Positions 1 through 7,761 of a DNA stretch of 32,190 bases are shown here, piece by piece. The notes below the pieces were generated by a model. It ran no database searches. It was not told where the DNA came from and saw only the letters and a list, made by a program, of their open reading frames with translations. Origin of the DNA: Propionibacteriaceae bacterium (GTDB lineage: Bacteria; Actinomycetota; Actinomycetes; Propionibacteriales; Propionibacteriaceae); NCBI GenBank assembly GCA_017882685.1, contig JADGPA010000071.1:1-32190 (forward strand), in the 5' to 3' direction. The first letter of the stretch is position 1. Each line of letters starts with the position of its first letter. The position numbers were made by a program, and so were the translations under genes.

Positions 1-15
1 GCCCGCAAGCAGTGA
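1..15 (+). CDS. yidC: Tail of probable YidC membrane insertase (partial)
   Basis: Only the last four codons and a TGA stop are in the window, reading Ala-Arg-Lys-Gln-stop in the frame of base 1. The basic end and the position just before jag fit YidC/Oxa1, which precedes jag in most bacteria. The call rests on gene order alone; the residues themselves are not diagnostic. Confidence 0.45.
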   Translation, partial: ARKQ

Positions 16-34
16 CAGCTAGGAGTAGGACATC

Positions 35-664
35 GTGAGCGAAGAGATCAACGGCGTGATCGTCGAAGAGGCCGACCCGGACGTGGCTGCCGGCGCGGTC
101 GAGGTGCCGGACGTCGAGAGCGAGGACGTCGCGAGCGAGGACGTCGAGAACGAGGAGGTCGACAAGGACGCTGACGTCGACGCCGACGGTGTCCCGCGGT
201 CCAAGAAGGAATCCGTCCTGGAGACCGAGGGCGAGATCGCCGCGGACTACCTGGAGGAATTGCTCGACATCGCCGACCTGGACGGCGACATCGACACCTT
301 CATCGAGGGTGGGCGGGCGCACGTCTCGATCATCACCGAGGGCGATGTGTTGGTGGGCAAGGACGGCGAGGTGCTCGAAGCGCTGCAGGAGCTCGCCCGT
401 CTGGCCGTCATGACTGAGACCGGTCACCGCAGCCGGCTGATGCTCGACGTTGCCGGCCACAGGGACAAGCGCCGCAAGGTGCTGCAGGACCTGGCCAAGG
501 ACGCCGTCGACGAGGTCAACGACAGCGGCGAAGCGGTGCGTCTGGCTCCGATGAACCCGTTCGAGCGCAAGATCGTCCACGACTCGGTGGCGGCCGCGGG
601 CCTGACCAGCGAGTCCGAGGGCGAAGAGCCGCAGCGTCGCGTTGTGGTGCTGCCGAAGGCCTGA
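35..664 (+). CDS. jag: Jag/KhpB RNA-binding protein (KH + R3H)
   Basis: Cytoplasmic single-stranded RNA-binding protein of the Jag/KhpB family, 209 aa, linked in other bacteria to cell elongation and division. Residues 1-55 are a very acidic low-complexity segment built from repeats such as DVESEDVASEDVENEEVD. A KH domain follows (about 65-140) with the GxxG loop as GKDG at 108-111, then an R3H domain with its signature R178-x3-H182. The N-terminal Jag_N domain of Firmicutes is absent, as is usual in actinobacteria. The start is GTG at 35, with an AGGAG ribosome binding site at 21-25. It lies 19 bases after the probable yidC stop and 2 bases before rsmG, so it is probably part of one operon. 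Family assignment is secure; its RNA targets are unknown. Confidence 0.93.
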   Translation: MSEEINGVIVEEADPDVAAGAVEVPDVESEDVASEDVENEEVDKDADVDADGVPRSKKESVLETEGEIAADYLEELLDIADLDGDIDTFIEGGRAHVSIITEGDVLVGKDGEVLEALQELARLAVMTETGHRSRLMLDVAGHRDKRRKVLQDLAKDAVDEVNDSGEAVRLAPMNPFERKIVHDSVAAAGLTSESEGEEPQRRVVVLPKA

Positions 665-666
665 GC

Positions 667-1275
667 TTGTCGGTGGACGCCCGGGCCGAGGTCTTCGGAG
701 CCGGCGCGGAGACCATTAAGCAATATGTAGACATATTGGCAAGTCGAGGAATCGACTGGGGCTTGATGGGCCCTCGCGAAGGCGAGCGTCTCTGGGAGCG
801 ACACATCCTCAACTCGATCGCGGGTGTGTCCCTGATCCCTGAGGGCGCGACCGTTGTGGACGTGGGCAGCGGGGCTGGCCTGCCGGGGGTGCCGCTGGCC
901 ATCCTGCGTCCGGGTCTGAGGGTGACCCTGCTCGAGCCCCTCCTGCGGCGGGCGACCTTCCTCGAGCTGGCGGTCGACGAGCTGGGGCTGGAGGATCGCG
1001 TCCGGGTGGTGCGGGCGCGGGCCGAGGAGCACCGCGAGCGCTACGACGTGGTGACCGGCCGTGCGGTGGCCCCACTCCCCCGCCTGATCGGCTGGTGCGC
1101 ACCCCTGATGGCTCGAGATGGAAGGATCCTTGCCCTGAAGGGATCGACCGCGGCGGTTGAGCTTTCCGAGGGCTCGGTGGAGCTGCGCAAGGCCCGGCTG
1201 CAGGGCGTGGTGCATGAGCTGCCTGTGCCGGGTCTGGACGAGGTCACCTGGGTGATCGAGCTGACTACCGGCTGA
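667..1275 (+). CDS. rsmG: 16S rRNA (guanine-527 N7)-methyltransferase RsmG (GidB)
   Basis: Methylates N7 of G527 in the 530 loop of 16S rRNA using S-adenosylmethionine; loss of this enzyme gives low-level streptomycin resistance in other bacteria. The 202 aa protein has the family N-terminus with ERHILNS at 44-50 and the SAM loop VDVGSGAGLPG at 64-74, followed by LLEPLLRRATFLE. The length is near the family norm. The start is a TTG two bases after the jag stop, with GAAGG at 655-659 inside the end of jag serving as ribosome binding site. It sits between jag and parA, the textbook position. The TTG start is the least certain part. Confidence 0.95.
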   Translation: MSVDARAEVFGAGAETIKQYVDILASRGIDWGLMGPREGERLWERHILNSIAGVSLIPEGATVVDVGSGAGLPGVPLAILRPGLRVTLLEPLLRRATFLELAVDELGLEDRVRVVRARAEEHRERYDVVTGRAVAPLPRLIGWCAPLMARDGRILALKGSTAAVELSEGSVELRKARLQGVVHELPVPGLDEVTWVIELTTG

Positions 1276-1333
1276 GGCGGCCACCGCCGGATTCTCACCT
1301 CCGGCCCGGTTCGGCGGCGTCGGACAGAACCCC

Positions 1334-1339
1334 TATCCT
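1334..1339 (+). promoter_or_regulatory. Probable -10 element of the parA promoter
   Basis: TATCCT fits TANNNT and would place transcription start near 1346, inside the first parS site. This argues against translation from the ATG at 1341, which would lie upstream of the mRNA start, and in favour of ATG 1377. No good -35 is visible. Confidence 0.45.
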
Positions 1340-1341
1340 GA

Positions 1342-1357
1342 TGTTTCACGTGAAACG
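1342..1357. promoter_or_regulatory. parS: parS centromere site 1
   Basis: TGTTTCACGTGAAACG contains the complete 14-base palindrome GTTTCACGTGAAAC bound by chromosomal ParB and differs from the 16-base consensus only at the last base. It lies just before parA and overlaps the inferred transcription start, so ParB loading here may also affect parAB expression. Confidence 0.95.
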
Positions 1358-1376
1358 CTCTGATCGCAGGAGGGCC

Positions 1377-2312
1377 ATGACGATAACTCCCCCGCCCACG
1401 CCACGACGAGTGGCATTCGAGGAACCCGAGTTCGGAGACCCCAAGTCGCTGGTGCCGGACGACCTGGAGTTCGATGTTTCACGTGAAACGACGCTTCCGA
1501 AGCCCGCGCGCCCGCGCACCCTGGTCATCGCGAACCAGAAGGGCGGGGTCGGCAAGACCACCACGGCGGTGAACATCGCGACTGCGTTGGCGATGGGTGG
1601 GCTCACGGTGCTGGTGATCGATCTCGATCCGCAGGGCAACGCGTCCACCGCGCTGGGCGTGGAGCACCACGAGGGGGTCCAGGGCACCTATGAGGTGCTC
1701 ACGGCCAACTCCCCCATCGAGTCTCTGATCAAGCCGTCGCCCGAATCGGACGGCCTCTGGGTCCTCCCAGCGACGATCGACCTTGCCGGAGCAGAGATTG
1801 GGCTGGTCAGCACGCCGGCGCGTGAGAGTCGCTTGCTGCATGCTCTTCGCAAGTTCAAGGACAAGTACCATCCGGACTACGTCTTCATCGACTGCCCACC
1901 GTCGCTGGGACTCCTCACGCTGAACGCCCTCGTGGCGGCCGACGAGATCCTGATCCCGATCCAGTGCGAGTACTACGCGCTGGAGGGCGTCTCCCAACTG
2001 CTGCGCACGATCAACCTGGTGAAGGGGTCCATGAACGACCACCTGCACCTTTCCACCGTCCTGCTCACAATGTTCGACGGACGCACCCGGCTCTCGTCCC
2101 AGGTCGCTGCGCAAGTGCGAGAGCACTTCAAGGACGAGACTCTCGCCGCGGCGATTCCTCGCTCGGTGCGGGTCTCCGAGGCCCCCAGTTACGGGCAATC
2201 TGTGATCACCTACCATTCGGCCTCAGCCGGCGCACAGGCCTACCTGGACGCCGCCACCGAAATCGCCGCCCGCGGTTCGGCCATGGACCGCCCCGAGGAG
2301 AGGTCAGCATGA
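1377..2312 (+). CDS. parA: Chromosome-partitioning ATPase ParA (Soj)
   Basis: Deviant Walker ATPase that binds nucleoid DNA and moves ParB-parS complexes to segregate origins. With the start at ATG 1377 it has 311 aa. The first 45 residues are a proline-rich, acidic extension. The deviant Walker A box KGGVGKTT is at 55-62, LDPQGNAS follows at 83-90, and the Walker B-like FIDCPPSLG comes later. ATG 1377 has AGGAGGG at 1368-1374, a tight but strong ribosome binding site. The alternative ATG 1341 lies within parS 1, has no ribosome binding site and would be upstream of the mRNA start. A second parS is inside the coding sequence. The stop overlaps the parB start by four bases (ATGA), indicating coupled translation. 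Confidence 0.95.
   Translation: MTITPPPTPRRVAFEEPEFGDPKSLVPDDLEFDVSRETTLPKPARPRTLVIANQKGGVGKTTTAVNIATALAMGGLTVLVIDLDPQGNASTALGVEHHEGVQGTYEVLTANSPIESLIKPSPESDGLWVLPATIDLAGAEIGLVSTPARESRLLHALRKFKDKYHPDYVFIDCPPSLGLLTLNALVAADEILIPIQCEYYALEGVSQLLRTINLVKGSMNDHLHLSTVLLTMFDGRTRLSSQVAAQVREHFKDETLAAAIPRSVRVSEAPSYGQSVITYHSASAGAQAYLDAATEIAARGSAMDRPEERSA
1475..1490. promoter_or_regulatory. parS: parS centromere site 2, inside parA
   Basis: A second TGTTTCACGTGAAACG, identical over 16 bases to the first site and 133 bases downstream. It lies in frame within parA and encodes residues D-V-S-R-E-T in the N-terminal extension before the ATPase core. Confidence 0.95.
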
Positions 2313-3211
2313 ACGCCCCGAAGCAGCGCACCGGACTCGGCCGCGGGCTCGGGGACCTCCTGCAGCGCACCGATCCGGAACTCGCACCGCACGTGGCGGG
2401 GGAGTCGGCCATCGAGCCTCCCGCTGGCGCGCGCTTCGCCGAGGTGCCGGTCGACCACATCCGTCCCAACCCCAAGCAGCCCCGAACGGTCTTCGACGAG
2501 GACCTGCTCGCCGAGCTGGTGTCGTCCATCTCCGAAGTGGGGTTGCTGCAGCCCGTCGTCGTGCGCCCGTTGGACGAGGGGGGCTACGAGCTGGTGATGG
2601 GGGAGCGCCGACTTCGCGCCACCCAGCTGGCCGGCCTGTCGACCATTCCAGCCATCATCCGCCGCACCGAGGACGCGGACCTTCTTCGAGATGCCCTCCT
2701 GGAGAACCTGCATCGTGCCCAGCTGAACCCGCTTGAGGAGGCGGCCGCCTACCAGCAGATGATGAGTGACTTCAGCTGCACTCAGGAGGAACTCTCCCTG
2801 CGGATCAAGAGGTCGCGTCCGCAGATCTCGAACACCATCCGGCTGCTCCAGCTGCCGGCACCAGTGCAGCGCCGGGTCGCGGCCGGCGTGCTGAGCGCCG
2901 GGCACGCCCGGGCACTGTTGATGCTCCCCGACTCGGGCGCCATGGAGAAGCTGGCCACGAGGATCGTCGCCGAGGGCCTGTCGGTGCGGGCCGCCGAGGA
3001 GATCGTCTCGGTGGGGGAGCACGGTATCCGTCGAGCTCCACGCTCGCGCAAGTCAGTGGAGCTTTCGCCGGCGGCCGAGGAACTGCAGCGCGAGCTGGTG
3101 GAGAAGCTCGACACCCGCGTCCTGGTCAGCGAGGGACGCTCACGCGGCCGGATCGTGATCGAGTTCGCCGGGATGGAAGACCTCGCAAGGATTGCCGCTT
3201 TATTGATGTAG
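2309..3211 (+). CDS. parB: Chromosome-partitioning protein ParB (Spo0J)
   Basis: CTP-dependent DNA clamp that loads at parS and spreads along DNA, partner of ParA. It has 300 aa. The N-terminal ParA-contact segment includes GLGRGLGDLL at 9-18. The CTP-binding domain has GERRLRA from 98 and ENLHR at 132-136, and a helix-turn-helix at about 159-180 recognises parS. The C-terminal part (about 240-300) is the dimerisation domain. The start overlaps the parA stop as ATGA, with GAGGAGAGG just upstream. The end is unusual: its TAG stop is formed by the first copy of an AT-rich 16-base repeat. The next gene faces it 16 bases away. Confidence 0.96.
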   Translation: MNAPKQRTGLGRGLGDLLQRTDPELAPHVAGESAIEPPAGARFAEVPVDHIRPNPKQPRTVFDEDLLAELVSSISEVGLLQPVVVRPLDEGGYELVMGERRLRATQLAGLSTIPAIIRRTEDADLLRDALLENLHRAQLNPLEEAAAYQQMMSDFSCTQEELSLRIKRSRPQISNTIRLLQLPAPVQRRVAAGVLSAGHARALLMLPDSGAMEKLATRIVAEGLSVRAAEEIVSVGEHGIRRAPRSRKSVELSPAAEELQRELVEKLDTRVLVSEGRSRGRIVIEFAGMEDLARIAALLM

Positions 3212-3257
3212 CTACTTATTGATTTAGCTAGTTATTGGCGTATCGACAAATAGCTAC
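3200..3257. repeat. AT-rich 16-base tandem repeats across the parB/GNAT stop codons
   Basis: Units TTATTGATGTAGCTAC (3200-3215) and TTATTGATTTAGCTAG (3216-3231) differ at two of 16 positions. A third, degenerate unit begins TTATTG at 3232. The palindrome TAGCTA occurs at 3209, 3225 and 3251. The first provides the TAG stop of parB, and the second provides the reverse-strand TAG stop of the GNAT gene. The base composition is far from that of the surrounding genes. Confidence 0.8.
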
Positions 3258-3752
3258 GTCGTCACGGTTGGTGAGCAGCAGGTCCATGCGCTCGACCGTG
3301 AAGACGAGGCCGGGGTACCGGTTCGTGCCGATGCTCTCGAAGCCGAGTCGGCGGTACCACTCGGACAGCCGTGCGTTCTCTGCAACGATCCCGATCGCCA
3401 GAACCTCGGCTCCGGCAGCTCCTGCGCGGCGGGCGCCTTCGGCCACCAGGGCTGCCCCGTGGCCGGCGTGCCGAGTGGTCGGGTCCACAGCGAGATGGCG
3501 CAGGCTCCAGACGCCCGGACGGGACTTCGAGGGACCGGCGAAGGCGCAGCCCAGGATCCGTCCGTCCTCCTCGACGGCGAACAGGCCGTATCCCCTGGAC
3601 ACCACTGTGGGAATCGCCGCGTCGCCCCAGAAGGCCGGGTTCGAGGGTGTGTTCTCCCTTGTTATCCCGAATTCGGTCACCTCGGTGGCGAAGCCGGCCC
3701 GCAGCACCGCCAGACACTCGGAGTAGCGGTCTGGGGTGACCTCGATGATCAT
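3228..3752 (-). CDS. GNAT-family N-acetyltransferase
   Basis: Predicted cytoplasmic acetyl-CoA-dependent acetyltransferase of 174 aa; the substrate is unknown. The central strand LRHLAVDPTTRHAGHGAALV carries the acetyl-CoA pyrophosphate-binding motif (R-H-A-G-H-G). The later AENARLSEWYRRLGFESIG is the typical GNAT C-terminal half. ATG 3752 is chosen because it overlaps the stop of the upstream membrane-protein gene as ATGA; a longer open frame upstream lies inside that gene. The last residues (RYANN) and the stop codon are encoded by the AT-rich repeat shared with the end of parB, so the native C-terminus may have been altered. Confidence 0.85.
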   Translation of the reverse strand: MIIEVTPDRYSECLAVLRAGFATEVTEFGITRENTPSNPAFWGDAAIPTVVSRGYGLFAVEEDGRILGCAFAGPSKSRPGVWSLRHLAVDPTTRHAGHGAALVAEGARRAGAAGAEVLAIGIVAENARLSEWYRRLGFESIGTNRYPGLVFTVERMDLLLTNRDDVAICRYANN

Positions 3753-4123
3753 TGTTCCGTGGCCACGGCCTTCAGGCGCGCCTGCACGTCCTTGCGGGCG
3801 GAGTACTCGGCCCAGAAGGACAGGAACGGCACCGTACCGGCGAGGGCGATCACCAGGAGCCGTCCCCAGGGCCAGTGGACGCGGCGTCCAAGGTCGTACG
3901 CGGTGATCAGCAACACCATGTAGAGCCACCCGTGCGGCACACCGGTGAGGGTCACGACAATGCCATTGCCGCCGAAGTACTTCAGGGGCACGCCGATCAG
4001 CACCAGCACCACCAGGAGCGTGCCGACCAGGTAGGCCATGATCCGGTACCGCAGCAGGGCGCCGCGGACGCCGGGCGCCTGGTCGGCGGTCAGCGCCGGT
4101 ACCGTTTCAGCTGGTGAACTCAT
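3749..4123 (-). CDS. DUF3817-type small integral membrane protein
   Basis: A 124 aa membrane protein with three or four hydrophobic segments. The order is a polar N-terminus (1-25), a segment around RIMAYLVGTLLVVLVLIGVP, a loop with KYFGGNGIVVTLTGVPHG, then WLYMVLLITAYDLG, and finally LLVIALAGTVPFLSFWAEY. The internal HGWLYM and a C-terminal FLSFWAE are hallmarks of the DUF3817/YdzA-like family, whose function is not known. It starts at ATG 4123, overlapping the SURF1 stop, and its own stop overlaps the start of the GNAT gene. The three genes are therefore tightly coupled in one transcript, which suggests a membrane-related role. Confidence 0.8.
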   Translation of the reverse strand: MSSPAETVPALTADQAPGVRGALLRYRIMAYLVGTLLVVLVLIGVPLKYFGGNGIVVTLTGVPHGWLYMVLLITAYDLGRRVHWPWGRLLVIALAGTVPFLSFWAEYSARKDVQARLKAVATEQ

Positions 4124-4833
4124 TCTTCCTCCTGTGGCGCCAGCGTACCGAGGCTGCCGTCCCGTCCCAGCGCACGGATGAACCGGACGGTCATGAAGGC
4201 AGCAAATGCTGCAAACACCCACCACTGCAGCGCGTATCCGATGTTCTGGATCGAGCCCGAGCCGCTCGGTAGGGCCACAACGGCCGTCCCGAGCCCCTGG
4301 GCAGCCGAATCGGCGGCCGGCAGGGTGATGAACCCTGGCAGCAGCTGTTGCGGCCAGAACTGGGCCAGGACGGGCAGCCGCACCGTTCGCAGCTCCGTGC
4401 CGGTGTCAGCCGTACCGGATCCGGCTTCGGACGGAAGGAAGACGCCTGCCTGCGTCAGCTCCCCGGAGGGTGGCGGGGGAATCGTGGCCGTTCCTGTGGG
4501 GACGGAGCCCCGCACGACCGCGAGAACCCGGCCGTCTGCCACCTGGAAGGCTGTCAGGACCCGGACGATGCCGTCCTGTGCGACCACCCGTGCCTGCTGC
4601 GCCGGCAGGTAGTGGCCGGTGACACTCGCCGGCTTGCCGTAGATGTCGCCGACCGTCCCGTCCGCACTGACGAAGTCGAGGAGGGGCACAGCGGGCTGAC
4701 CTGCGCGGGCTGCGGCGGACTCGTTCTCCTTGTCCTCGAAGACCCGCATCTGCCACAAGCCGAGCCAGAGCATCGCCACCGTCAGCACGGCGCCGACGAC
4801 GGCGATCAGCCACTGCCTCCCACGAACCCCCAT
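4120..4833 (-). CDS. SURF1-family cytochrome oxidase assembly protein
   Basis: A 237 aa protein of the SURF1/Shy1 family, which helps insert haem into aa3-type cytochrome c oxidase. It has the family topology of one N-terminal membrane helix (LIAVVGAVLTVAMLWLGLWQ, about 9-28), a periplasm-facing middle part and a C-terminal helix (YALQWWVFAAFAAFMTV). The family signatures WLGLWQ at the end of the first helix and NIGYALQWW at the start of the last are both present. It suggests an aerobic respiratory chain. It begins at ATG 4833 without a clear ribosome binding site, 10 bases after the ddl stop, and overlaps the next gene by four bases. Confidence 0.88.
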   Translation of the reverse strand: MGVRGRQWLIAVVGAVLTVAMLWLGLWQMRVFEDKENESAAARAGQPAVPLLDFVSADGTVGDIYGKPASVTGHYLPAQQARVVAQDGIVRVLTAFQVADGRVLAVVRGSVPTGTATIPPPPSGELTQAGVFLPSEAGSGTADTGTELRTVRLPVLAQFWPQQLLPGFITLPAADSAAQGLGTAVVALPSGSGSIQNIGYALQWWVFAAFAAFMTVRFIRALGRDGSLGTLAPQEEE

Positions 4834-4843
4834 AGGGCGGAGG

Positions 4844-5809
4844 CTAGCCGAGGTGGCGCGCCCAGGCGTTGTCCACCAGTTGCGCGCACAGTAGGCCGAA
4901 GTCGTACCCGGCGGCCTCGACGGCCTGCGGCATCAGCGACGTCTCGGTCATGCCGGGGGCGACGTTGGTCTCGAGGAACACCGGGGTGCCGTCGGGCCGG
5001 ACGATGATGTCGACCCGGGAAAGGTCCCGCAGGCCTAGGACGTGGTGGGCGGCGATGGCCAGCTCGGCACACGCTGCCGCGACCTCGTCGGTCACCGAGG
5101 CCGGCACGATGAACCGGGTCTCGCCGGCGGTGTAGCGGGCGGTGTAGTCGTAGATACCGGAGTTGGGCCGGATCTCCACCGCAGGCAGCGCGACCGCTTC
5201 CCCGTCCAGCTCGACGATGGTGACAGCCACCTCAGTGCCCTCGATGAACTCCTCGATCACGGCAAGATCGCCATAGGAGTACGCGCCGACCATCGCAGAA
5301 GGCAGCTCCTCGGCGGAAGTGACCTTCGCGCAGCCCAGCGCAGAGCCGCCGCGGGCCGGCTTGACGATCATCGGGAACCCGATCCGCTCCCCGAGCGCCG
5401 TCATCAGCGCGGCTGCGCCGAGCTCGCGGAACATGTCGTGGGGGAGCGCTGCCATCATCGGACGGGCGAGGCCGGCCTGGGCGATCAGCGGCCCACCGAC
5501 GGCCTTGTTGAACGAGCGGCGGCAGGCATCCGGCTCGGAGCCGACGTAGGCCACGTCGAGCAGGCTCAGCACCTGCTGCAGCCCACCGTCCTCGCCCACG
5601 CCGCCGTGCAGCACGGGGAACACCACCGGGTTCTCCAGCCCACGCAGCAGCTCGATCAGGGCGGGGGTCAGATCGGACTCGAGGACCTCCCGGCCCTGGT
5701 CGCGCAGCGCCTGCGCGACGCGGCGCCCGGAGCGCAGCGACACCTCGCGCTCGTGCGACAGCCCGCCGGCGAGCACGACGATCGGGCCGTGGGGACGAAG
5801 TTCGGACAT
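4844..5809 (-). CDS. ddl: D-alanine-D-alanine ligase
   Basis: ATP-grasp enzyme that joins two D-alanines for the peptidoglycan stem peptide, in the cytoplasm. It has 321 aa, the usual length. The N-terminal VVLAGGLSHEREVSLRSG (HEREVS) is the family signature, followed by FPVLHGGVGEDGG. The ATP-grasp core includes IVKPARGGSALG, and the C-terminal metal and product site is LETNVAPGMTETS, where the usual form is EVNTxPGMTxxS. It starts at ATG 5809 with AGGGAG six bases upstream. It follows the aminotransferase gene by 9 bases and precedes the SURF1 gene by 10, so all five minus-strand genes from 7135 to 3228 may be one operon. Confidence 0.94.
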   Translation of the reverse strand: MSELRPHGPIVVLAGGLSHEREVSLRSGRRVAQALRDQGREVLESDLTPALIELLRGLENPVVFPVLHGGVGEDGGLQQVLSLLDVAYVGSEPDACRRSFNKAVGGPLIAQAGLARPMMAALPHDMFRELGAAALMTALGERIGFPMIVKPARGGSALGCAKVTSAEELPSAMVGAYSYGDLAVIEEFIEGTEVAVTIVELDGEAVALPAVEIRPNSGIYDYTARYTAGETRFIVPASVTDEVAAACAELAIAAHHVLGLRDLSRVDIIVRPDGTPVFLETNVAPGMTETSLMPQAVEAAGYDFGLLCAQLVDNAWARHLG

Positions 5810-5818
5810 GGTTGCTCC

Positions 5819-7135
5819 CTAACTGATATCGGGTGCCGGGCCTATGGATTGGTCGAGGTGTCGCGGCGATGCGGCGCCAAGGCCGAAGGTGCGGTACATC
5901 TCCAGCTCCTGCTTGAGCACTTCGCCGAGGCGGCGGGTGCCCTCGTAGATGCGGTCGGGCGGGGGGAAGCAGAACGAAAGCCGCATGTTCCTGCTGCCGA
6001 GGCCGTCGGCGTAGAACGCCGTTCCCGGGGTGAAGGCCACCCGGGCAGTGACCGCACGCGGCAGCATCGCCTGCGAATCCAGGCCCTCGGGCAGGTTCAC
6101 CCAGACGAAGAAGCCGCCCTTGGGACGCGTCCAGGTGGTGCCTTCGAGCATGTGGTCGCTCAGCCCGGCCAACATCGCGTCGCGGCGCTCCCGGTACATG
6201 TCACGGAACACGTCGATCTGGGCGCGCCAGTCGAACTGGTCGAGGTAGGTGGCGATGGCGTACTGGCTGAACACCGGCGGGCACAGGGTTGCGGCCTCCT
6301 GCGTCAGCACCAGCTTCTCCCGGACGGCATGAGGGGCCAGCACCCAGCCGACCCGGAAGCCCGGGGCGAAGATCTTGGAGAACGAGCCCAGGTAGACCAC
6401 GTTGTCTGCGTCCATCGAGCGCAACGCCGGCATGGGCTCCGCCTCGAGGGTGAGCAGGCCGTACGGGTTGTCCTCGACGATCAGCAAGCCGTGCTCCTTG
6501 GCGATCGCGATGATCGCGTGGCGACGCTCGAGCGTCTGGGTGACGCCGGTCGGGTTCTGGAAGTTGGGGATCGTGTACAGGAACTTCACCCGCTTGCCGG
6601 CGGCCTTCAGCGTCACCAGCGCGTTGCGGAGCGCCTCAGGCTCGATGCCGTGCTCGTCCATCGCGACGTGGACGATCTCGCACTGGTAGGCACGGAAGGT
6701 GCCGAGCGCACCAACGTAGCTGGGGGCTTCCGCGAGGACGACGTCACCCGGATCGCAGAACACACGCGTGACAAGGTCGAGCGCCTGCTGGGAGCCGCAG
6801 GTGACCACGATGTCGTCCGCGTGGGCCTGGATCTGCTCCTCCGCCATCACCTCGACGATCTTGTCCCGCATGAACGGCTCGCCCTGGCCGGAGCCGTACT
6901 GCATGGCCTGGGTACCGCGCTCGGTGATGAGTCGGTCAAAGGCAGCGGCGAGCGCCTCCCGCGGCAGGTCGGCGATGTTCGGCATCCCGCCGGCAAGCGA
7001 AACCACCTCGGGCCGGTTGGCCACGGCGAACAGGGCGCGGACGGCGGAGACCGTCAGACCATGGGTTCGCTCGGCGTAGGCGTCGATGTAGGGGTCCAGC
7101 CGCGTGTCGCGGCGGGCCGGCTCTGGCAGGCTCAC
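5819..7135 (-). CDS. PLP-dependent aminotransferase (fold type I, 2-aminoadipate/MocR-like class)
   Basis: Cytoplasmic pyridoxal-phosphate aminotransferase of 438 aa. Visible features include the N-terminal SLAGGMPNIADLP, the cofactor-phosphate contacts GSQQALDL, the NPTGVTQ segment (IPNFQNPTG), the VEDNPYG aspartate contacting the ring nitrogen, the Schiff-base lysine in YLGSFSKIFAPGFRVGW, and the C-terminal arginine in RLSFCFPPP. This pattern matches the branch containing LysN-type and 2-aminoadipate aminotransferases and the catalytic half of MocR regulators, but no helix-turn-helix is attached. The substrate cannot be told from sequence. The start is taken as GTG 7135; an in-frame GTG at 7180 would add 15 unconserved residues. 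Neither has an obvious ribosome binding site. Confidence 0.88.
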   Translation of the reverse strand: MSLPEPARRDTRLDPYIDAYAERTHGLTVSAVRALFAVANRPEVVSLAGGMPNIADLPREALAAAFDRLITERGTQAMQYGSGQGEPFMRDKIVEVMAEEQIQAHADDIVVTCGSQQALDLVTRVFCDPGDVVLAEAPSYVGALGTFRAYQCEIVHVAMDEHGIEPEALRNALVTLKAAGKRVKFLYTIPNFQNPTGVTQTLERRHAIIAIAKEHGLLIVEDNPYGLLTLEAEPMPALRSMDADNVVYLGSFSKIFAPGFRVGWVLAPHAVREKLVLTQEAATLCPPVFSQYAIATYLDQFDWRAQIDVFRDMYRERRDAMLAGLSDHMLEGTTWTRPKGGFFVWVNLPEGLDSQAMLPRAVTARVAFTPGTAFYADGLGSRNMRLSFCFPPPDRIYEGTRRLGEVLKQELEMYRTFGLGAASPRHLDQSIGPAPDIS

Positions 7136-7203
7136 CGCACAAGACTGCCGTACCACGGCCCTAGGATGAAACCGACCCACCCGCCGGGGGTGGAGAACGG
7201 ATC

Positions 7204-7761
7204 GTGGGTGGCATGGCTCGACTGTCGATGGTGACTCTGGCAGAGCTGCCCGGCTTGGCGTGCCCCTACTGCGGTCGTGTCGTCCCCCCGGACACCCCCT
7301 GGGCAGTCGCCGCGGCAGCCCGTTGGGGCTGGTGCGGGGTGAAGCTCACCGTGGAAGAGCAGGTGGCGGGCCTGCTGCTGCTGGCGCCAGGGGATGAGAT
7401 CGGGCAGGCGATGCTGATGTGCATCTGGGTGCGTCCGGGGTCGGTGCGGTCCGGTTACGGCAAGCAGCTGGTGCAGGCGGCGTCGGCAAGCCTGTTGAGT
7501 CGCAAGGTGCGCGTCATCGTTGCCCAGGGAAGCCGGCGCAATGTGCGCTGCCAGACGCCGTCCCGGGACTTCCTGAAGGCGATCGGCTTCACCCGCGGCC
7601 TGGACGACCGGCTGTGGCGGCTGGACCTCGACCGGACGGTGGCCGAGAAGCCCGGGGTACGCGGCATGGTCGGCCGGTTGATCGAGTCGTTGCGGCCGGT
7701 GACGCCGCCGGAGCCGGCCGGTGGTGCCATCTCCGGACGCACCACACATACGGGTTCATGA
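7204..7761 (+). CDS. GNAT-like protein with N-terminal cysteine pair
   Basis: A 185 aa protein. The middle contains LMCIWVRPGSVRSGYGKQL, a GNAT-type acetyl-CoA loop (R-S-G-Y-G), followed by FLKAIGFTR, the common C-terminal GNAT motif. The N-terminus has CPYCGRVV and a further WCG about 20 residues later, possibly a small metal site or redox pair. The start is GTG 7204 with GGAG at 7192-7195; ATG 7213 is also possible. Its stop overlaps the start of the methionine aminopeptidase gene (ATGA), so the two proteins are made together. An N-terminal processing or acetylation partnership would be conceivable but is only inference. Confidence 0.7.
   Translation: MGGMARLSMVTLAELPGLACPYCGRVVPPDTPWAVAAAARWGWCGVKLTVEEQVAGLLLLAPGDEIGQAMLMCIWVRPGSVRSGYGKQLVQAASASLLSRKVRVIVAQGSRRNVRCQTPSRDFLKAIGFTRGLDDRLWRLDLDRTVAEKPGVRGMVGRLIESLRPVTPPEPAGGAISGRTTHTGS

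Noticed and set aside
1341-1376. ATG at 1341 as the start of parA
   Set aside because: It lies inside parS, has no ribosome binding site and is upstream of the transcription start implied by TATCCT at 1334. ATG 1377 has AGGAGGG.
5042-7234. Very long plus-strand open frame opposite ddl and the aminotransferase
   Set aside because: It is antisense to two well-conserved genes, its product is low-complexity (Arg, His, Gly, Asp rich), and such frames are expected in GC-rich DNA.
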